Below the pieces are notes generated by a model, which was given only the letters and a program-made list of their open reading frames with translations, did not search any database and was not told where the DNA came from. From Physella acuta (Eukaryota > Mollusca > Gastropoda > Physidae), in the NCBI RefSeq assembly GCF_028476545.1, contig NW_026731644.1, forward strand, positions 223,501 to 287,500: 64,000 nt of DNA. The letters run 5' to 3'. Shown here piece after piece: positions 52,740 to 64,000 of this stretch (positions are counted from its first letter, which is position 1; the number at the start of each line of letters is the position of its first letter). The position numbers were made by a program, and so were the translations under genes.

Positions 52740-52861
52740 CTGTGCATCAGCTATTCTATCAATACTCCCTAAACACACACATTCAGAGCTTTACAGAATA
52801 CTACCTGCTCTGCTCACATCATTATTTGACCCAAAACACACAAATTTAAGTTACACTCTCA

Positions 52862-53320
52862 GTGGCAGTGGGGAATTCTTTACACTGGGAATATTTCAAT
52901 CAGAGTTCTCGGCAGGCTATTGAAGCTACAACTAGAGATCAATCACATTCAAAGGAATGGTTTCGTCTAAGAGCTGAGCACATTACTGCATCCAGAATGC
53001 AAGCCTGTTGCAACACCAACTTAGCATTTCTGCAATATGCACAAACCTGGGGGCACAGTATATTAATTTTAAAATTACAAAAAGTGGACTAGTAATTCAT
53101 CCTGAAATGCACTACATAGGAGCCTCTCCAGATGGTAATGTTACCTGTGACTGGTGTGGACAAGGTGTGGTTGAGATAGTGTCCTTCATGCACTAAAGAA
53201 AAAATGTTGAGTGACATATCCAATAAGGAGGCCAAAAAGCTTGGTCTAGGACCAAATAAACAATTAAGTAGCACACACCGCTACTACTCCAGACCCAAAT
53301 GGCAGCTACCAAGTCTTCAT
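52862..53320 (+). pseudogene. YqaJ-like exonuclease relic
   Basis: EATTRDQSHSKEWFRLRAEH, ITASRM, then in another frame ISKSG-like ITKSGLVIHPE, YIGASPDGNVTCDWCG and GVVEI match the YqaJ/lambda-exonuclease fold: Asp in SPDG and Glu in VEI are expected catalytic positions. The usual EIK lysine is Val here. Frames shift at least twice. Such genes are common in repetitive animal elements, so this is most likely a transposon relic, not a host nuclease. Confidence 0.65.
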
Positions 53321-53324
53321 ATGC

Positions 53325-53760
53325 TCAATTTGTCATATGGACAACAAAAGATAACATCACTCAATCGCGGACAGGCATTCAACAAAAGAAATGTCAACCT
53401 GTTCTATAATCTGGAGAAAGTTATGGAAAAACAACAGTTTCTGGCAAGATTGCATTTGGAACATTGACAAAACTGGATGTTCCATTGTACAAACACCTCA
53501 GTGACAACTAACAAAGGACGAAAATGTGTGGGCTCCATCGTGTCACATGAGAAAGGGACACCGTCACAATATGCAGAGCGGTAAATGCCATAGAAAATAG
53601 CATGCTACCATTCGCGTGGATGACATTTGAGAACTTCATTTTGCCCATAATGTAAAACCATCAAAAGACAATCCAATGATGATTTGGGACAATCATGCGT
53701 CCCAATGTTGTGAAGCTGCAATTACCTTTTGTAGAGAAAACCACATTATATATATTATTA
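53325..53760 (+). pseudogene. pogo/Tigger (DDE_1) transposase relic
   Basis: NRGQAFNKRNVNLFYNL, IWNIDKTGCSIVQTP (Asp of the first DDE position), VNAIENSML and MMIWDNHASQCCEAAITFCR (second Asp, DNH) follow the order of pogo/Tigger DDE_1 transposases. Frames are broken in several places and the N-terminal helix-turn-helix is not seen. Confidence 0.6.
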
Positions 53761-53764
53761 ATGT

Positions 53765-53900
53765 TTGGAGGGAGGATCAGTTTGTTAAAAACAGTTCATC
53801 CTGTTCCAATGTTGTATGTCATACCCTTCAAAAGTCAGATATGAATGGTATTGACTGTGTATGCCTTGTGTCTGATGCTTTTGGTGGGCAGAAATAGCGC
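53765..53900 (+). pseudogene. Fragment of another transposase-like protein
   Basis: About 45 residues ending CVCLVSDAFGGQK, resembling the SDxCGGQNKN motif of a widespread animal repetitive protein. Fused directly to the pogo relic without a gap, suggesting a rearranged junction. Weak. Confidence 0.3.
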
Positions 53901-54587
53901 CATCATTCAGATTAGGAAAGAAAATAAAGAAAGATTTATTACCCAGGAGAATACCTGGACATTTAATACAGTGAAATTGGCAGGAGGACTGGGATGTATT
54001 TGATTTAAAGCGTTATCTGATCAGAACATGATGAAACTTCCAATAATAGTTCAAGAAAATATAAGGTTCATAATTTCTGTTATGGTTCAAGCAGAACCCA
54101 ACTGCAGAAATTTGTTAAACAAAGAGTTTGTTAATAAAAAAGGAAAATCCTTTACAGTATAAACAATGATTAGTAATAGTAGAATAACTAATTTACTAAC
54201 AATAAAGTAGTAAATTAGTAGATCTAGAATTAAAATTAAATTGAATCTAGAGAACTAGTTACTAGTAGGCCTACATGAATAGTACATATTCTTAAATACT
54301 AGTATTCTGACCTCTCTAGATCTATAAAACATACTACTTTATTTCTACTGTAGTAGTTTTACTATTTTAGCAAGTTGTTTCTTTTTAATAAATTCTACCA
54401 ATACTAAAATTCACATGGGTAGGCTTAATAAATAATCTATTAATTAGGGACTAATTATTATTAATTGTTATTAGCTTATGTAAACATTTCATTATCAACT
54501 TGTAGAATGGTGTCTGAATTCTTAAATATATTAAATGGTAGTTAAAATCTAAATTGTTATCTAAAATGTTTTGTTTGTATATTTCAG

Positions 54588-55115
54588 TGTCACAAGCAAA
54601 AGCCAAAATGTACGAGACACCTTTAGGAAAGAGCACACAAAGAACATCAAAAACATAACTGGAAGTGCAGCAGCTAACAATAAAGTACCATGGAAATATA
54701 TAAATCAATTAGCATTTTTAAATGATGTTTTTGCTTCAAGGCAAATGATAAGCAGTATTCTTTCTGCTTCAAATTCTGAATGGAGTGAAGAAAGTATTGT
54801 TGCTGAAATAAATGTTTTCAATGACTCACTGGATCAAGCTACTGCTCAAGACTCAGTTCTACTTCTACCAATTGAAAAACCAAGGCTTCAAGGCAAAAGA
54901 AAGACAGATAAGCTGATACCATTAATCAGCTGATAACATTAGAGAAATAGAAAAACTTAACAACAAACAGGAGATCAAGAATGATGATAACTACCATTTC
55001 TTGATGAGTTTATTACCTTATTTTAAGGATATGTCTAAAAAAGTGAACTTGTTAACAAGGATGAATATACAGCAGGTTATATTTGACACAATTGTTGGTG
55101 CAGACAGTGAATGAG
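54588..55115 (+). pseudogene. MADF-BESS protein relic
   Basis: An acceptor (TATATTTCAG) at 54,587 precedes VRDTFRKEHTKN and VPWKYINQLAFLND, a MADF/SANT-like DNA-binding domain. About 110 residues later, in a shifted frame (near 55,000), YHFLMSLLPYFKDMSKK is a BESS motif. Such proteins accompany Harbinger-type transposases and also occur as host regulators. No transposase neighbour was identified. At least one frame change or unrecognised intron. Confidence 0.6.
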
Positions 55116-55879
55116 TAATGTGTAATGATTAAGAACTTCGTAAGTTGTCTGTTGTTACATAGTCTACTCTATTCATAACTAATGTTAATTATTTGTTTTA
55201 TTTCAAGTCAATCATCAGTGTTGCTTCAAAACAATGCATTTGATCATGTGATTTTGTTATACAGGTATTGTTAGAAACTATTATTTTTATTCATTGACTT
55301 GTTTTTGCTATTATTGATCACTTTGAAATTATTACTCTCAAGTTTGTTTATGGTGAATTATTAAATTGGTGATACTACTGATACCCAGTTTTTCATATAA
55401 ATCACTAGATTGTAGTAAAATAAACCATTTCTATGTGTTTATATGTAGACTATAATGATGTACCTCCAATAAAGAAACCATCAAAAGAAAGACACTGACA
55501 AAGGCAATAGGCACTGACTAATAGAAGAACTGAAAATCCACAATAGAAAGATGAATGGATCAAAGTTATTCTCACAAATCTAATTCTGTTCACTCAGTTT
55601 ATTTTCAGCTATTCAGACCTCAAACTGTCACTTAAATAAAGCAAATATTTGATGAAATAAAGAATTGAAAAAAAAAATGTCTCTGCTCTTATTTTCATCT
55701 GTGGTCACACATTATTTTCATTTTTTTTAAATCTCAAACAGAATGTCAGGATAATACTATACTGTAGGACTAATTTTCACCATGCTAGCAGCGGTAATAA
55801 GTTGTAGATCTGTTCTTACTTAGATTGTTATAACTATTGTCCATTCAAAACATGAATATAGCATGGATATGCTAAAATA

Positions 55880-56190
55880 CAACTTTTCTTTGACTAGGCA
55901 AGAGATGTATGTTGTATGTTCATTGAGCAGCTCATGGATATGCAGACGTACAACTTTTCTTTGACTAGGCAAGAGATGTATGTTGTATGCTTATTGAGCA
56001 GCTTCTAATGATCAATACTTGACCAGCCTTGACTCAATAATGCAGACATACAACTTTTCTTTGACTAGGCAAGAGATGTATGTTGTATGCTTATTGAGCA
56101 GCTTCTAATGATCAATACTTGACCAGTCTCGGCTCAATAATGCAGACATACAACTTTTCTTTGACTAGGCAAGAGATAGTATATTGTATG
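55880..56190. repeat. About 105-bp tandem repeat, three units
   Basis: Unit begins TACAACTTTTCTTTGACTAG and includes GCAAGAGATGTATGTTGTATG and TTGAGCAGCTTCTAATGATC. The first unit is shortened. Confidence 0.85.
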
Positions 56191-56344
56191 TGCCAACAAT
56201 TTTTTTATATTTTATTGCTGCTCTTGTACAAAATCAATTCATTTTGTCAGTTGTCCTACAGCTTATCTCTGAAAACATCCTTGTTTGGATGAAATATAGA
56301 AAGTGATTTGTAAGGGTTTGGTGCTGTCAGCACTCATTAAAATC

Positions 56345-56775
56345 TGTGAAACCCACAGGGGTGAAGAAAAGAATACTCTCACAAATATGCTTTAACAAAA
56401 GATCTTTACTGGGTGAAGTGAAGAATACACTCACAAATATGCTTTAACAAAAGATCTTTACTGGGTGAAGTGAAGAATACACTCACAAATATGCTTTAAC
56501 AATAGATCTTTACTGGGTGAAGTGAAGAATACACTCACAAATATGCTTTAACAAAAGATCTTTACTGGGTGAAGTGAAGAATACACTCACAAATATGCTT
56601 TAACAATAGATCTTTACTGGGTGAAGTGAAGAATACTCTCACAAATATGCTTTAACAAAAGATCTTTACTGGGTGAAGTGAAGAATACTCTCACAAATAT
56701 GCTTTAACAAAAGATCTTTACTGGGTGAAGTGAAGAATACTCTCACAAATATGCTTTAACAAAAGATCTTTACCA
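56345..56775. repeat. 52-bp tandem repeat, about eight units
   Basis: Unit: GGGTGAAGTGAAGAATACAC then TCACAAATATGCTTTAACAA then AAGATCTTTACT. Units differ by one or two bases (CACT/CTCT, AAAG/ATAG) in a pattern that suggests pairs of units were copied. Confidence 0.92.
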
Positions 56776-57039
56776 GGTGGCAGTGGACTTTAATAAAGCC
56801 CACACTCACAGAAAGGGCACCCATCAATCAGTGATTTTAATTTGATCAGAACTTTGATCAGAACCTTCTGGAATTAAACTGTAATGTTCATTTCTTAGAA
56901 GGATTAGCGACGGGTGCTAGAAGAGCGCTCGAGGTTGATATGGATTGTACGACATTAAACTATTTTGAGCATATCAAAGCTTAGGTAATAGACTACCATC
57001 AATGTTTATTACAATTCAACATTATTTCATTTACAGAAA

Positions 57040-57235
57040 AACATGCAAAATCATATTGTGATGGTTTGCACACAAATCAAGCAAGTCTATAATCAGCATT
57101 ATGATACAGGCCAAGAAAAAGCTGGATATTTGGAAGGGTGGTACAAAAAAGATGGGTTATCACTAGGGATAAAAAGTTATAGTGAGATTTACCAAGGACC
57201 CAGAAGACACGGGGCCATCAACATCCACTAACATG
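57040..57235 (+). other. Possible exon, unidentified
   Basis: After a TTTCATTTACAG acceptor (about 57,037) the frame KNMQNHIVMVCTQIKQVY continues 60 residues to GPRRHGAINIH. It may be a piece of a transposon protein; no domain recognised. Confidence 0.3.
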
Positions 57236-57639
57236 TTGGACAACAACCATACTCCCTGAAAACACTTCAGAGTAGTTAAGTCTTATTATAAAAGACTTTG
57301 TCTTGTTATTGAAAGAAAGAGCTCTCAAAGAGCACACTTTGCCCGTCCCAGAGAAGTGGACATTGAGAACTTTAAAAAAATTTTAAGGTCCCTGATAAAA
57401 ACAGGTGAAATAACCGAAACAGCTCCCAGCCCCAAACAAAGATGTCTATTACAGTTGATATACTTATGTATGCTATAACGATGTCATGTTAGATCGGGGT
57501 TAGGGTTGAAATACCCAAGGAATATATGGGAAAAGGTGGGCTTGTCAAACCTGTGGATTGCGGTAAAGCAAAAAGTCACTTGTCCTTGAAGAAGATGATA
57601 GTATACTGCTTTTCACAAGATATGCCGCAAAATTTAGGC

Positions 57640-59640
57640 AGACATGATGCACAAATCAAAGACTGATATTGATTGGTTTAACTTTTGTCGGGAAGATGCA
57701 GCAAGATATTTGCAGCGGCGGTCAACTTAAAATGGGGGCTTGACCGACAATGGTGACCCAATCATTGTAGACATTGACCAATCATTATTTTCATATAAAA
57801 TATCAGTGCCTTGACATACGGGGCACTGGGTTTTTGGAGGTGTGGAGCGAGGATTGGGGAAGTGTTTTTTTTATTAGAGTTTCGGACAACGGCAACTCTG
57901 GAGCCCATTATATTAGATCATAATCACTGATGGTTGGGCCTCCTACAATAATATTAGCCATTTGGGGAACGGTATCTATACACATGTGAGCTGGTGAATG
58001 GATTATTTTGTATTATTTTATTTGGTGCGAATCTGCGAGTGGATGATCCAATTGGGAGCGGCCACGGGGTCTCCCTTCCGCCCGAAGCGGTCAGTATATA
58101 AACTGACCACTCGGATAATTTTCTTTCTTTTGACCCGAGGCAAGATATAGATAGGGTCGGTTTCTGCGTGGGCGCGTGGCGCACCTCACGCGTGAAGGTA
58201 TTTGTTTTTATGTTACTTTTTTATGAGTGATTTGTATGAATGCGACTGCCGATGTTTCTCGTTTTCTTTCATTTTCGTCTAAAACGAGATAGTGAGCATC
58301 GGCATGTCTGGTATGCACGTGGTGTGTTATTTTAAAAGATTTTAAATGTATTTTTGTATTTTCTAAACCCTTGGCGTGTGTTTTCGGGCCACGTGGTTTA
58401 GGTCAGTGTGTTTAGGAATGTTTCCTAAACTGGTGCAAATGCGTGTGTGCATTTACTTGTTTTACTTTATTATGATGTGTTGTTATTGTGGGTTCCCCAC
58501 GATGACTAGGATTGGCTTAGTCAATAGTCGGTTGTTTTAGACAGTAATGAGTATATTTTAGTTGCCTCGAGTTTTAGGTTGTTTAAAATTAATGTGTGTG
58601 TTGTTTCGTGCAACGTCATGTTGAGTATCGCTTGCTTGGTGTCTGCCTTCATTGGGACCCTAGCGGAGTGTGTTAACTTCAATGTTAGCAATATGGATGT
58701 TGTATAGGTAGACCAAAGGCTTCGGGCTGCTCCTTGTGTAGGAAAGATTGGTTCTACACTGAATTTGTTTTACACGTTATTTTTAAGTTGCTAGTTCTTG
58801 GTTAGACAGTGGTTAGTTGTGCTTTTGACAATTGCTTTTAGAAGCAGAAGTTAGTATTTAAACATGTATATATTGATGTATATATTTTTCCATGCATTTT
58901 TCTTATGTTTTCCTTTTCTTTTTCTCTCCCCCCCCCCCCCCCCCCCTTCCAGTGAGGTTGCTTGTGCAACTTGGCTGGGTGTTTTGTTTGGTGTAAAAAG
59001 TTTGATATATATTGCTTTGTACGTAATGTTTTCTACGTTATGTCTTTTGTGTGTGCTGAAGCGATGAGGTGAGGACGAAGGCGTTCCTCTTTCCATCAAG
59101 TATAAAGTACATCATCTAGCCCTTATTATTTTGTGTATGTGTTCGTTACAAACCTGTCTGTTTAGTTTGGTGTAAAAAGTTTGTTTTGTTTAGACGTGTT
59201 TTGTGTATTCTGTAGTTTATCATCTTTCTTATTTTGATTGGTTCCATTAATTAATTGTTAAAAGCTTTTTGTTTTTATTATTTAGATTAAGGTTAGGTTA
59301 TTAACCAGTCTGGGTTTAGCCGGGCTTGCACTGACCGGACGGTAATAGATAAGCCTAGGGAAGGGTAGATAGATTTTTAAGGTATCCCCCCCCCCCCCTT
59401 AGAAGGGCTTACACACATTCAGTGGTGATTCTTGAGTGCCTATTGTGGACTCCGACGATGCTGACATCCACACTCAAAATATTGAAAATCTATGGATGAG
59501 GGCCAAACCGAACCTGAAACAACAATTCTGAACCAGCCGAAATCTCCATCTTACTTGAAAGAATTTTAATTTTGGTGTTCTGTTGTAGCTTATTACTATT
59601 GGTGCTGGCTGAACAATGTAACAAAAAGTAGTCAAATTTT
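57640..59640 (+). pseudogene. Merlin (IS1595/ISXO2-like) transposase relic, interrupted
   Basis: DIDWFNFCRED, PIIVDIDQSLFS (first Asp), HWVFGGVERGLGKCF, IITDGWASYNNI (second Asp) up to 57,984, then after the inserted LTR, DADIHTQNIENLWMRAKPN (Glu) near 59,460-59,510. The HWVFGGxERG block and the D-D-E order are diagnostic of Merlin. Several in-frame stops make it inactive. Confidence 0.8.
57985..59413. mobile_element. Solo LTR-like element (fossil) in Merlin ORF
   Basis: 1429 bp with ends TGTGAGC and GCTTACA (inverted match TGTGAGC/TGTAAGC), flanked by an exact CACA duplication (57,981-57,984 and 59,414-59,417). A TATA box (GTATATAAACTG) lies near 58,095. There is no coding inside, so it is either a long solo LTR or a short non-autonomous LTR element of Gypsy-like kin. 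It is younger than the Merlin copy it splits. Confidence 0.75.
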
Positions 59641-59829
59641 ACTCTTCCTTTAAATGTCATGGTCACTATCAACATACACATAATAAATTTGTGTATCAAA
59701 AGATTCCTTGTTCAATATACATTCACAAAATGTATACATGAAAGGGTTTCTGATTTCATTTAATACACAATTTTGACTATTTTATCAAGCATACAAAAAA
59801 CACCTCAACCCCGTTAAAAACATGTCTAG

Positions 59830-62800
59830 ACTAACTAGGATGATGGCTGCTGACTACTTTGGTAAGTGCTCTGTTGTTTGTAAAAAGATGGATTAGCAGT
59901 TACACACCTACTGAAAGATGTCAAGCTGTTGAGAAGGAGGACAACTCAGCACTGGGAGCCCATCATAGACACAGTGAATGCACAGTTTCCCTTTCAACCA
60001 TTAGAAGAAGAGGACTCTACAACCCGTGACCTATCACTGAGTGAGAGCTGAATGCACAGTTTCCCTTTCAACCTTTAGAAGAAGAGGACTCTACAACCCA
60101 TGACCTATCACTGAGTGAGAGCTGAATGCACAGTTTCCCTTTCAACCATTAGAAGAAGAGGACTCTACAACCCATGACCTATCACTGAGTGAGAGCTGAA
60201 TGCACAGTTTCCCTTTCAACCATTAGAAGAAGAGGACTCTACAACCCATGACCTATCACTGAGTGATAGCTGAATGCACAGTTTCCCTTTCAACCATTAG
60301 AAGAAGACTCTACAGCCCGTGACCTATCACTGAGTGAGAGAGTGGTTGTTGGGAGTGAGGATGTAAGTATTTTAGATGTTTCCACCTGAGTGAGAGAGTG
60401 GTTGTTGGGAGTGAGGATGTAAGTATTTTAGATGTTTCCACCTGATGTGATTGAGTTCAACATTGCCATGGTATGTGATGTGGATGCTAGTTTATCAGAT
60501 GTTCCAGGTACTTTGATAGACGCAACTGTTCTTGTCAACATAGAGATGACTGAAGCTGACACTAAGGTTGAGACTGCAGCTGGCTACTTGTTATGTTAAG
60601 ATAGGTGTCCCAAGTGTGAGGTAAGAAATAAGTCTATTTTGAGTTTACAGAGTAAGTTAAGAGCTTTTAGAAGAGAATGTAGAGCTCTAAAACCATGTAA
60701 AAGTTTTGCAGCAGTCACCGAGAAGGAGAGTGAAAGCATAACCTGAACCATCACAAGGTGAACAACTGCGAGTGATTAAAATCAGGCATACAAAAATTGC
60801 AAACTTCATGAAACCGCAGCTAGAAACCATGAGATTGTTTGAAGTTTGATAAGCAGGATCAAGTTAGCAGCTGAGTCACCCCAGCGTGAGACAGACTTGT
60901 GGCAGAGAAGGACACTGCTGTGGCTGGGATACAGAATCTTATCACAGAGCTGAGAAAGGTTGAGAGTTAGAATAGCAAGCTTTTGGAAGACAACCTGCAA
61001 CTTACTGATCAGTTGGATTGTTTGACTGCAGCAGATATGGAGGAGCCTGCCAGACATGCCTACAGTTTGTCAAAGCTAACTTACAGGTCAGTGATTTAGA
61101 ATGTTCCTGTCAAGGAGGAAAGTCGTCTTCTCCAGTATTATTCGCAAGTGTTTTTCCCAGGTAAGCAGACAAGAATGCCTCAACCCTTCAAGTACTGCAA
61201 GGATGAGTGTTCGTCCTCATACAGGTTGGCAAGGCTGTTCAGCGTTGTATGTCAGCTGCAGCTACAAAGGTTGAAAAACACTTGAACACTTTTTCTATCT
61301 CTACAGAACCCTATAAGAAGATTTATATTGTGTCAACTGCAAGAGTTGGTGGTGGTAAAACAGAGGATTACTCGGGACATATCATTGCTTCATTAAAGGA
61401 GTTGGTATCAGTCGATGGTGACTTCATGCAGTTACCACCAGTAGAGGTAATTTCTATTTTTCAGGAGAAGTGCAAAGCCAGCTTAAGTGACAGGGACAAG
61501 GTCAACGCCTGTGTAGTGGAGGCATTGCAAAACAAACTGGAGATGCAGATTATCCAGCTAAATTGATTATGTACACCAGTTGGACACTGGGATTTAAATG
61601 CAGATTAACTGCAAGAGTTCTGTGCATCATGTAGAACCAATCAATAGTATTTCCATTGATTTTAAATATATCAAAAATATCTTTTATTATTGTTACTAAA
61701 CCAAATTTGTTATATTAGATACAGCCACAAAGGAGAGCCTGCTTCTTTCAAGTCCTTTTTAAGAGATCATCAAGTGCCAAGAGGAACTTTTGTGAGATAC
61801 GTTTGGAATAGAATGCAGAACCTCTTCCATATAGCTGGAATTATTGTCCTTAGGAACTTTTTTTGCTAAGTAATTATAAAAATTGTTTTTTTTACTTTAA
61901 AATAAAATGTAACATTTTAAAATATACTTAATTAAATTAATAACAATTGTTTAGTAAATTATAGCAAGGAGATAATCGTGTGCAAGACTTTGTTGTGTGA
62001 CCTCTCCAAACATGAAGCAATGGTGCAGCTACAAGCGCTCGGCCTGATAGGGAAGCTCATCAAAGGACACTGGATGAAACCTGTCTATAAGAATGTTGCC
62101 CAGAGGTCAAACCTTGAGTTTGTAAGTATTTGTTCAGCTGAATTCTTTTTATTAATTCTTAAGTTTAAGATCTTTATTAACCTCTCAATCTTTTTTGGCA
62201 GGCTTCATTGTTCCAGTCTGCTATGGATGGGATTCAGACTTTGAGAAACGTGAGGGTGTAATATCTGCAAAGCTTGATGTATTTGGCCAGCCTTTGTTGG
62301 AATCTGACCCAGTCTTCAGGAGACGAGGGATGAACTTCCCTGTGATGAAGCTGTTACTGGGTTCTACGAAGGAGGTTCTTCTGCGCCAGCTTGAGCGTTA
62401 CCTGCTGGGTGACCTTTTGAAGCCCACCGCTGAGCAATTGGATGCCACATGGTATGTTACGCCCCACAATATGTTTGCTGAAAGGTGTCTCAGCATTGCT
62501 GACTACCTTATTAGGCGTGCCCCCAATGTATTGATTGGTTTCTTGGATTCAAAGTCGAAGGTTACCAATACTCTTGACTGGCTGGAAAAGAAACCTTTGG
62601 ACATGCAAGAGCACTTGGTAACCTTTGCCATGCAAAAGTGTGCCCAAATAAGGGAAGCCTGCACGCTATTGCAGCATGAAATAGACTGACATAATTAGGC
62701 TACAGAGGAAAAAGGAAAGTGAAGCTCAGGTGCGCAAAGTTATGGCAGAAGGGGGTGCTGCTGTTGATAGCAAGCAGAGGCCCTTTTTGCAAAGAATTTT

Positions 62801-63005
62801 GGGGAAGGAAGACCTAGTTGGTGTTCTTCTGACTCACAAGTGGGAGTCAGATGTTACAGATGTTGTATATAATGGTAGAGTAGTGAACAGGGTAGATGCC
62901 ACAAAGACCAAGTCAGAATGTTACAGTCAGCTACTGGAAAGGTAATGAAGATGATGCTGAGGACTTTGCTGACTTGCTGGGAGACCTCTGCTTTGATAAC
63001 TGAAT
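59830..63005 (+). pseudogene. Multi-exon relic of an unnamed repetitive protein family
   Basis: Fragments in order: a cysteine pair and coiled region (CPKCEVRNKSILSLQSKLRA, about 60,605), LKELVSVDGDFMQLPPVEVI and KASLSDRDKVN (61,400-61,510), VPRGTFVRYVWNRMQNLFHI (about 61,770-61,830), LLCDLSKHEAMVQLQALGL (about 61,990), and a 495-nt exon (to 62,689) with LERYLLGDLLKP and NMFAERCLSIADYLIRRAPN. The last part has VRKVMAEGGAAVDSKQRP. Splice sites are visible (donor GTAAGT at about 62,120, acceptor TTTTTGGCAG at 62,201). I recall the style from multi-copy animal transposon proteins but cannot name it. A few stops and shifts remain. Confidence 0.55.
59960..60440. repeat. 74-bp and 54-bp tandem repeats within the relic
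   Basis: About five units of a 74-bp repeat (GCTGAATGCACAGTTTCCCT onward, with CACTGAGTGAGA at the end) at 59,970-60,335, then two copies of GAGAGAGTGGTTGTTGGGAG with TGAGGATGTAAGTATTTTAG. They multiply what was coding sequence of the relic. Confidence 0.88.
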
Positions 63006-63254
63006 CCTCTGCTTAGCACCCTGCCTCATTTGTATTAAACTATAAAAGAGAAGTGTCATTTTTATTTTTTCTACAATTATTTCCAATCAAGCTTTAAACT
63101 TTTGATTCATCCAATTGAATTGTAAAATTTAAACTTTGATGTATTATTCCTACTTTTCATTATTATTTCTTAGTAAAACTGTTATATTATTTAGCTGCGC
63201 AATTTTATTACACGTAGTGCTTTATTATTGTATAATACAATTTTTTCCACGTCA

Positions 63255-63820
63255 CATTAGTCAAGGTGAAAAACTGGTTACAGACTACAAGGAAAAAACT
63301 CAGTGTTGTTACAACAAAAAATCCAGCAGGTACTATGGACGTTCAGACTTGAAGGAGGGGCCTTCCACAATGTGGAGATGGGCAGGTCCTACAAAAAACC
63401 ATAGACTGTTCTAGAATATAATAAATATATATGTGGAGTGGACCAGACCGACATGATGCTGTACTTCTACCTGGATGAGAGGAGAACCATCAAGTACTGG
63501 AAAAAAGGAGCATTCAACATTTAGTCGCGGATGCTTCTCAACGCATACAATTTGGACAAAGAGCATACAACAGGCAGAGCTATGGATAGATACAAGTTCA
63601 ACACCTTGGTTGTAGAAGCTCTTGCTAAGGACCAGCTAAATAAAGAAAATGTAGAAGTTGCTACAGGTGCAGGAGTGTGCCCAGTGCCAAACAATGGAGA
63701 AAAGGATGCTCAGTTTGTAGTAAAAGGAAAATACCCGGGGGAAGGAAAAGAAGTAGAACCTTGTGCCAGAGGTGTTTGAAAGGTCTCCAAGGGCCTTGCT
63801 TCACTAAACACAAGTGTTAG
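63255..63820 (+). pseudogene. piggyBac transposase relic, C-terminal part
   Basis: TVLEYNKYICGVDQTDMML contains the GVDxxD motif (third catalytic Asp of piggyBac DDD), followed by RRTIKYWKKGAFNI, SRMLLNAYNLDKEHTTGRAM and DRYKFNTLVVEAL. The C-terminal Cys-rich tail (GVCPVPNN, CLKGLQGPCFTKHKC) ends at a stop at 63,818-63,820. In-frame stops before TVLEYN and after AFNI, and one frame change near 63,765, make it inactive. The N-terminal catalytic half is not present upstream. Confidence 0.75.
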
Positions 63821-63839
63821 GTCCCATTAAGGCCTCCTG

Positions 63840-64000
63840 TAGATACATAATCTAGCTCAGCAGTTTCAGGGCACTGGAACCCAGAAAGGAAGTAACTCGA
63901 TTTGATAAGAAACAAAAAAAAACATTCAAGTTCAGTGTCCCTCGGTTATTTCGCTCTATAACAAATTTATGGGAGGTGTGGATCTGTTAGACCCATTGGT
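63840..64000 (+). pseudogene. Second piggyBac transposase relic, runs off window
   Basis: LEPRKEVTRFDKKQKK, then in a shifted frame VQCPSVISLYNKFMGGVDLL, the same catalytic region as the copy just upstream but a different subfamily (KFMGGVDLLDPL versus KYICGVDQTDMM). It therefore represents an independent element abutting the first. Continues past the window end. Confidence 0.7.

Overview
The window is animal nuclear DNA: AT-rich, full of (TA)n microsatellites, minisatellites and degraded transposons, with GT-AG introns, a TATA-box promoter and a nuclear tRNA gene. Two related tRNA-derived SINE relics, and the look of the transposon protein families, suggest a gastropod mollusc, probably heterobranch. 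That is inference; species cannot be read from the sequence.

Region 1 (1-4.9 kb) holds two minisatellites, a T/G-rich stretch and what looks like one Helitron tail joined to another Helitron head through a (TA)n tract. Region 2 (4.9-26.8 kb) is the main gene content: a head-to-tail duplication of one module. Each module contains, on the minus strand, a TATA promoter with a short non-coding first exon, then five coding exons for a secreted low-complexity protein (625 aa in copy A, 603 aa in copy B). The protein has a signal peptide, a tandem KGWGDKEES nonapeptide region (13 versus 24 units), acidic/arginine-rich linkers and a helical C-terminal part. Intron phases and splice sites agree in both copies. 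Copy A is inflated by a 4.2 kb satellite with a 13-bp unit; the 1434-codon open frame across it is an artefact.

Region 3 (26.8-41.4 kb) is gene-poor: a non-autonomous Helitron, two MITEs with exact 8-bp target duplications, a TIR element inside a minisatellite, several VNTRs, a tRNA-Ile(AAT) gene, a very long near-perfect hairpin and an unidentified GC-rich ORF. Region 4 (41.4-64 kb) is a transposon graveyard. It starts with a minus-strand two-gene element: a CMC/EnSpm (Tnp2-like) DDE transposase followed 17 nt later by a spliced DUF4806 gene. Next come relics of an unnamed DGTSRD-motif family, YqaJ exonuclease, pogo/Tigger, a MADF-BESS protein, Merlin, another multi-exon unnamed family and two abutting piggyBac copies. 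Three solo-LTR-like fossils are interspersed; one splits the Merlin ORF and one the DGTSRD ORF.

Apart from the two secreted-protein genes and the tRNA, nothing here looks like an ordinary host gene. The secreted family and the Tnp2-like/DUF4806 pair are the most promising items for follow-up.
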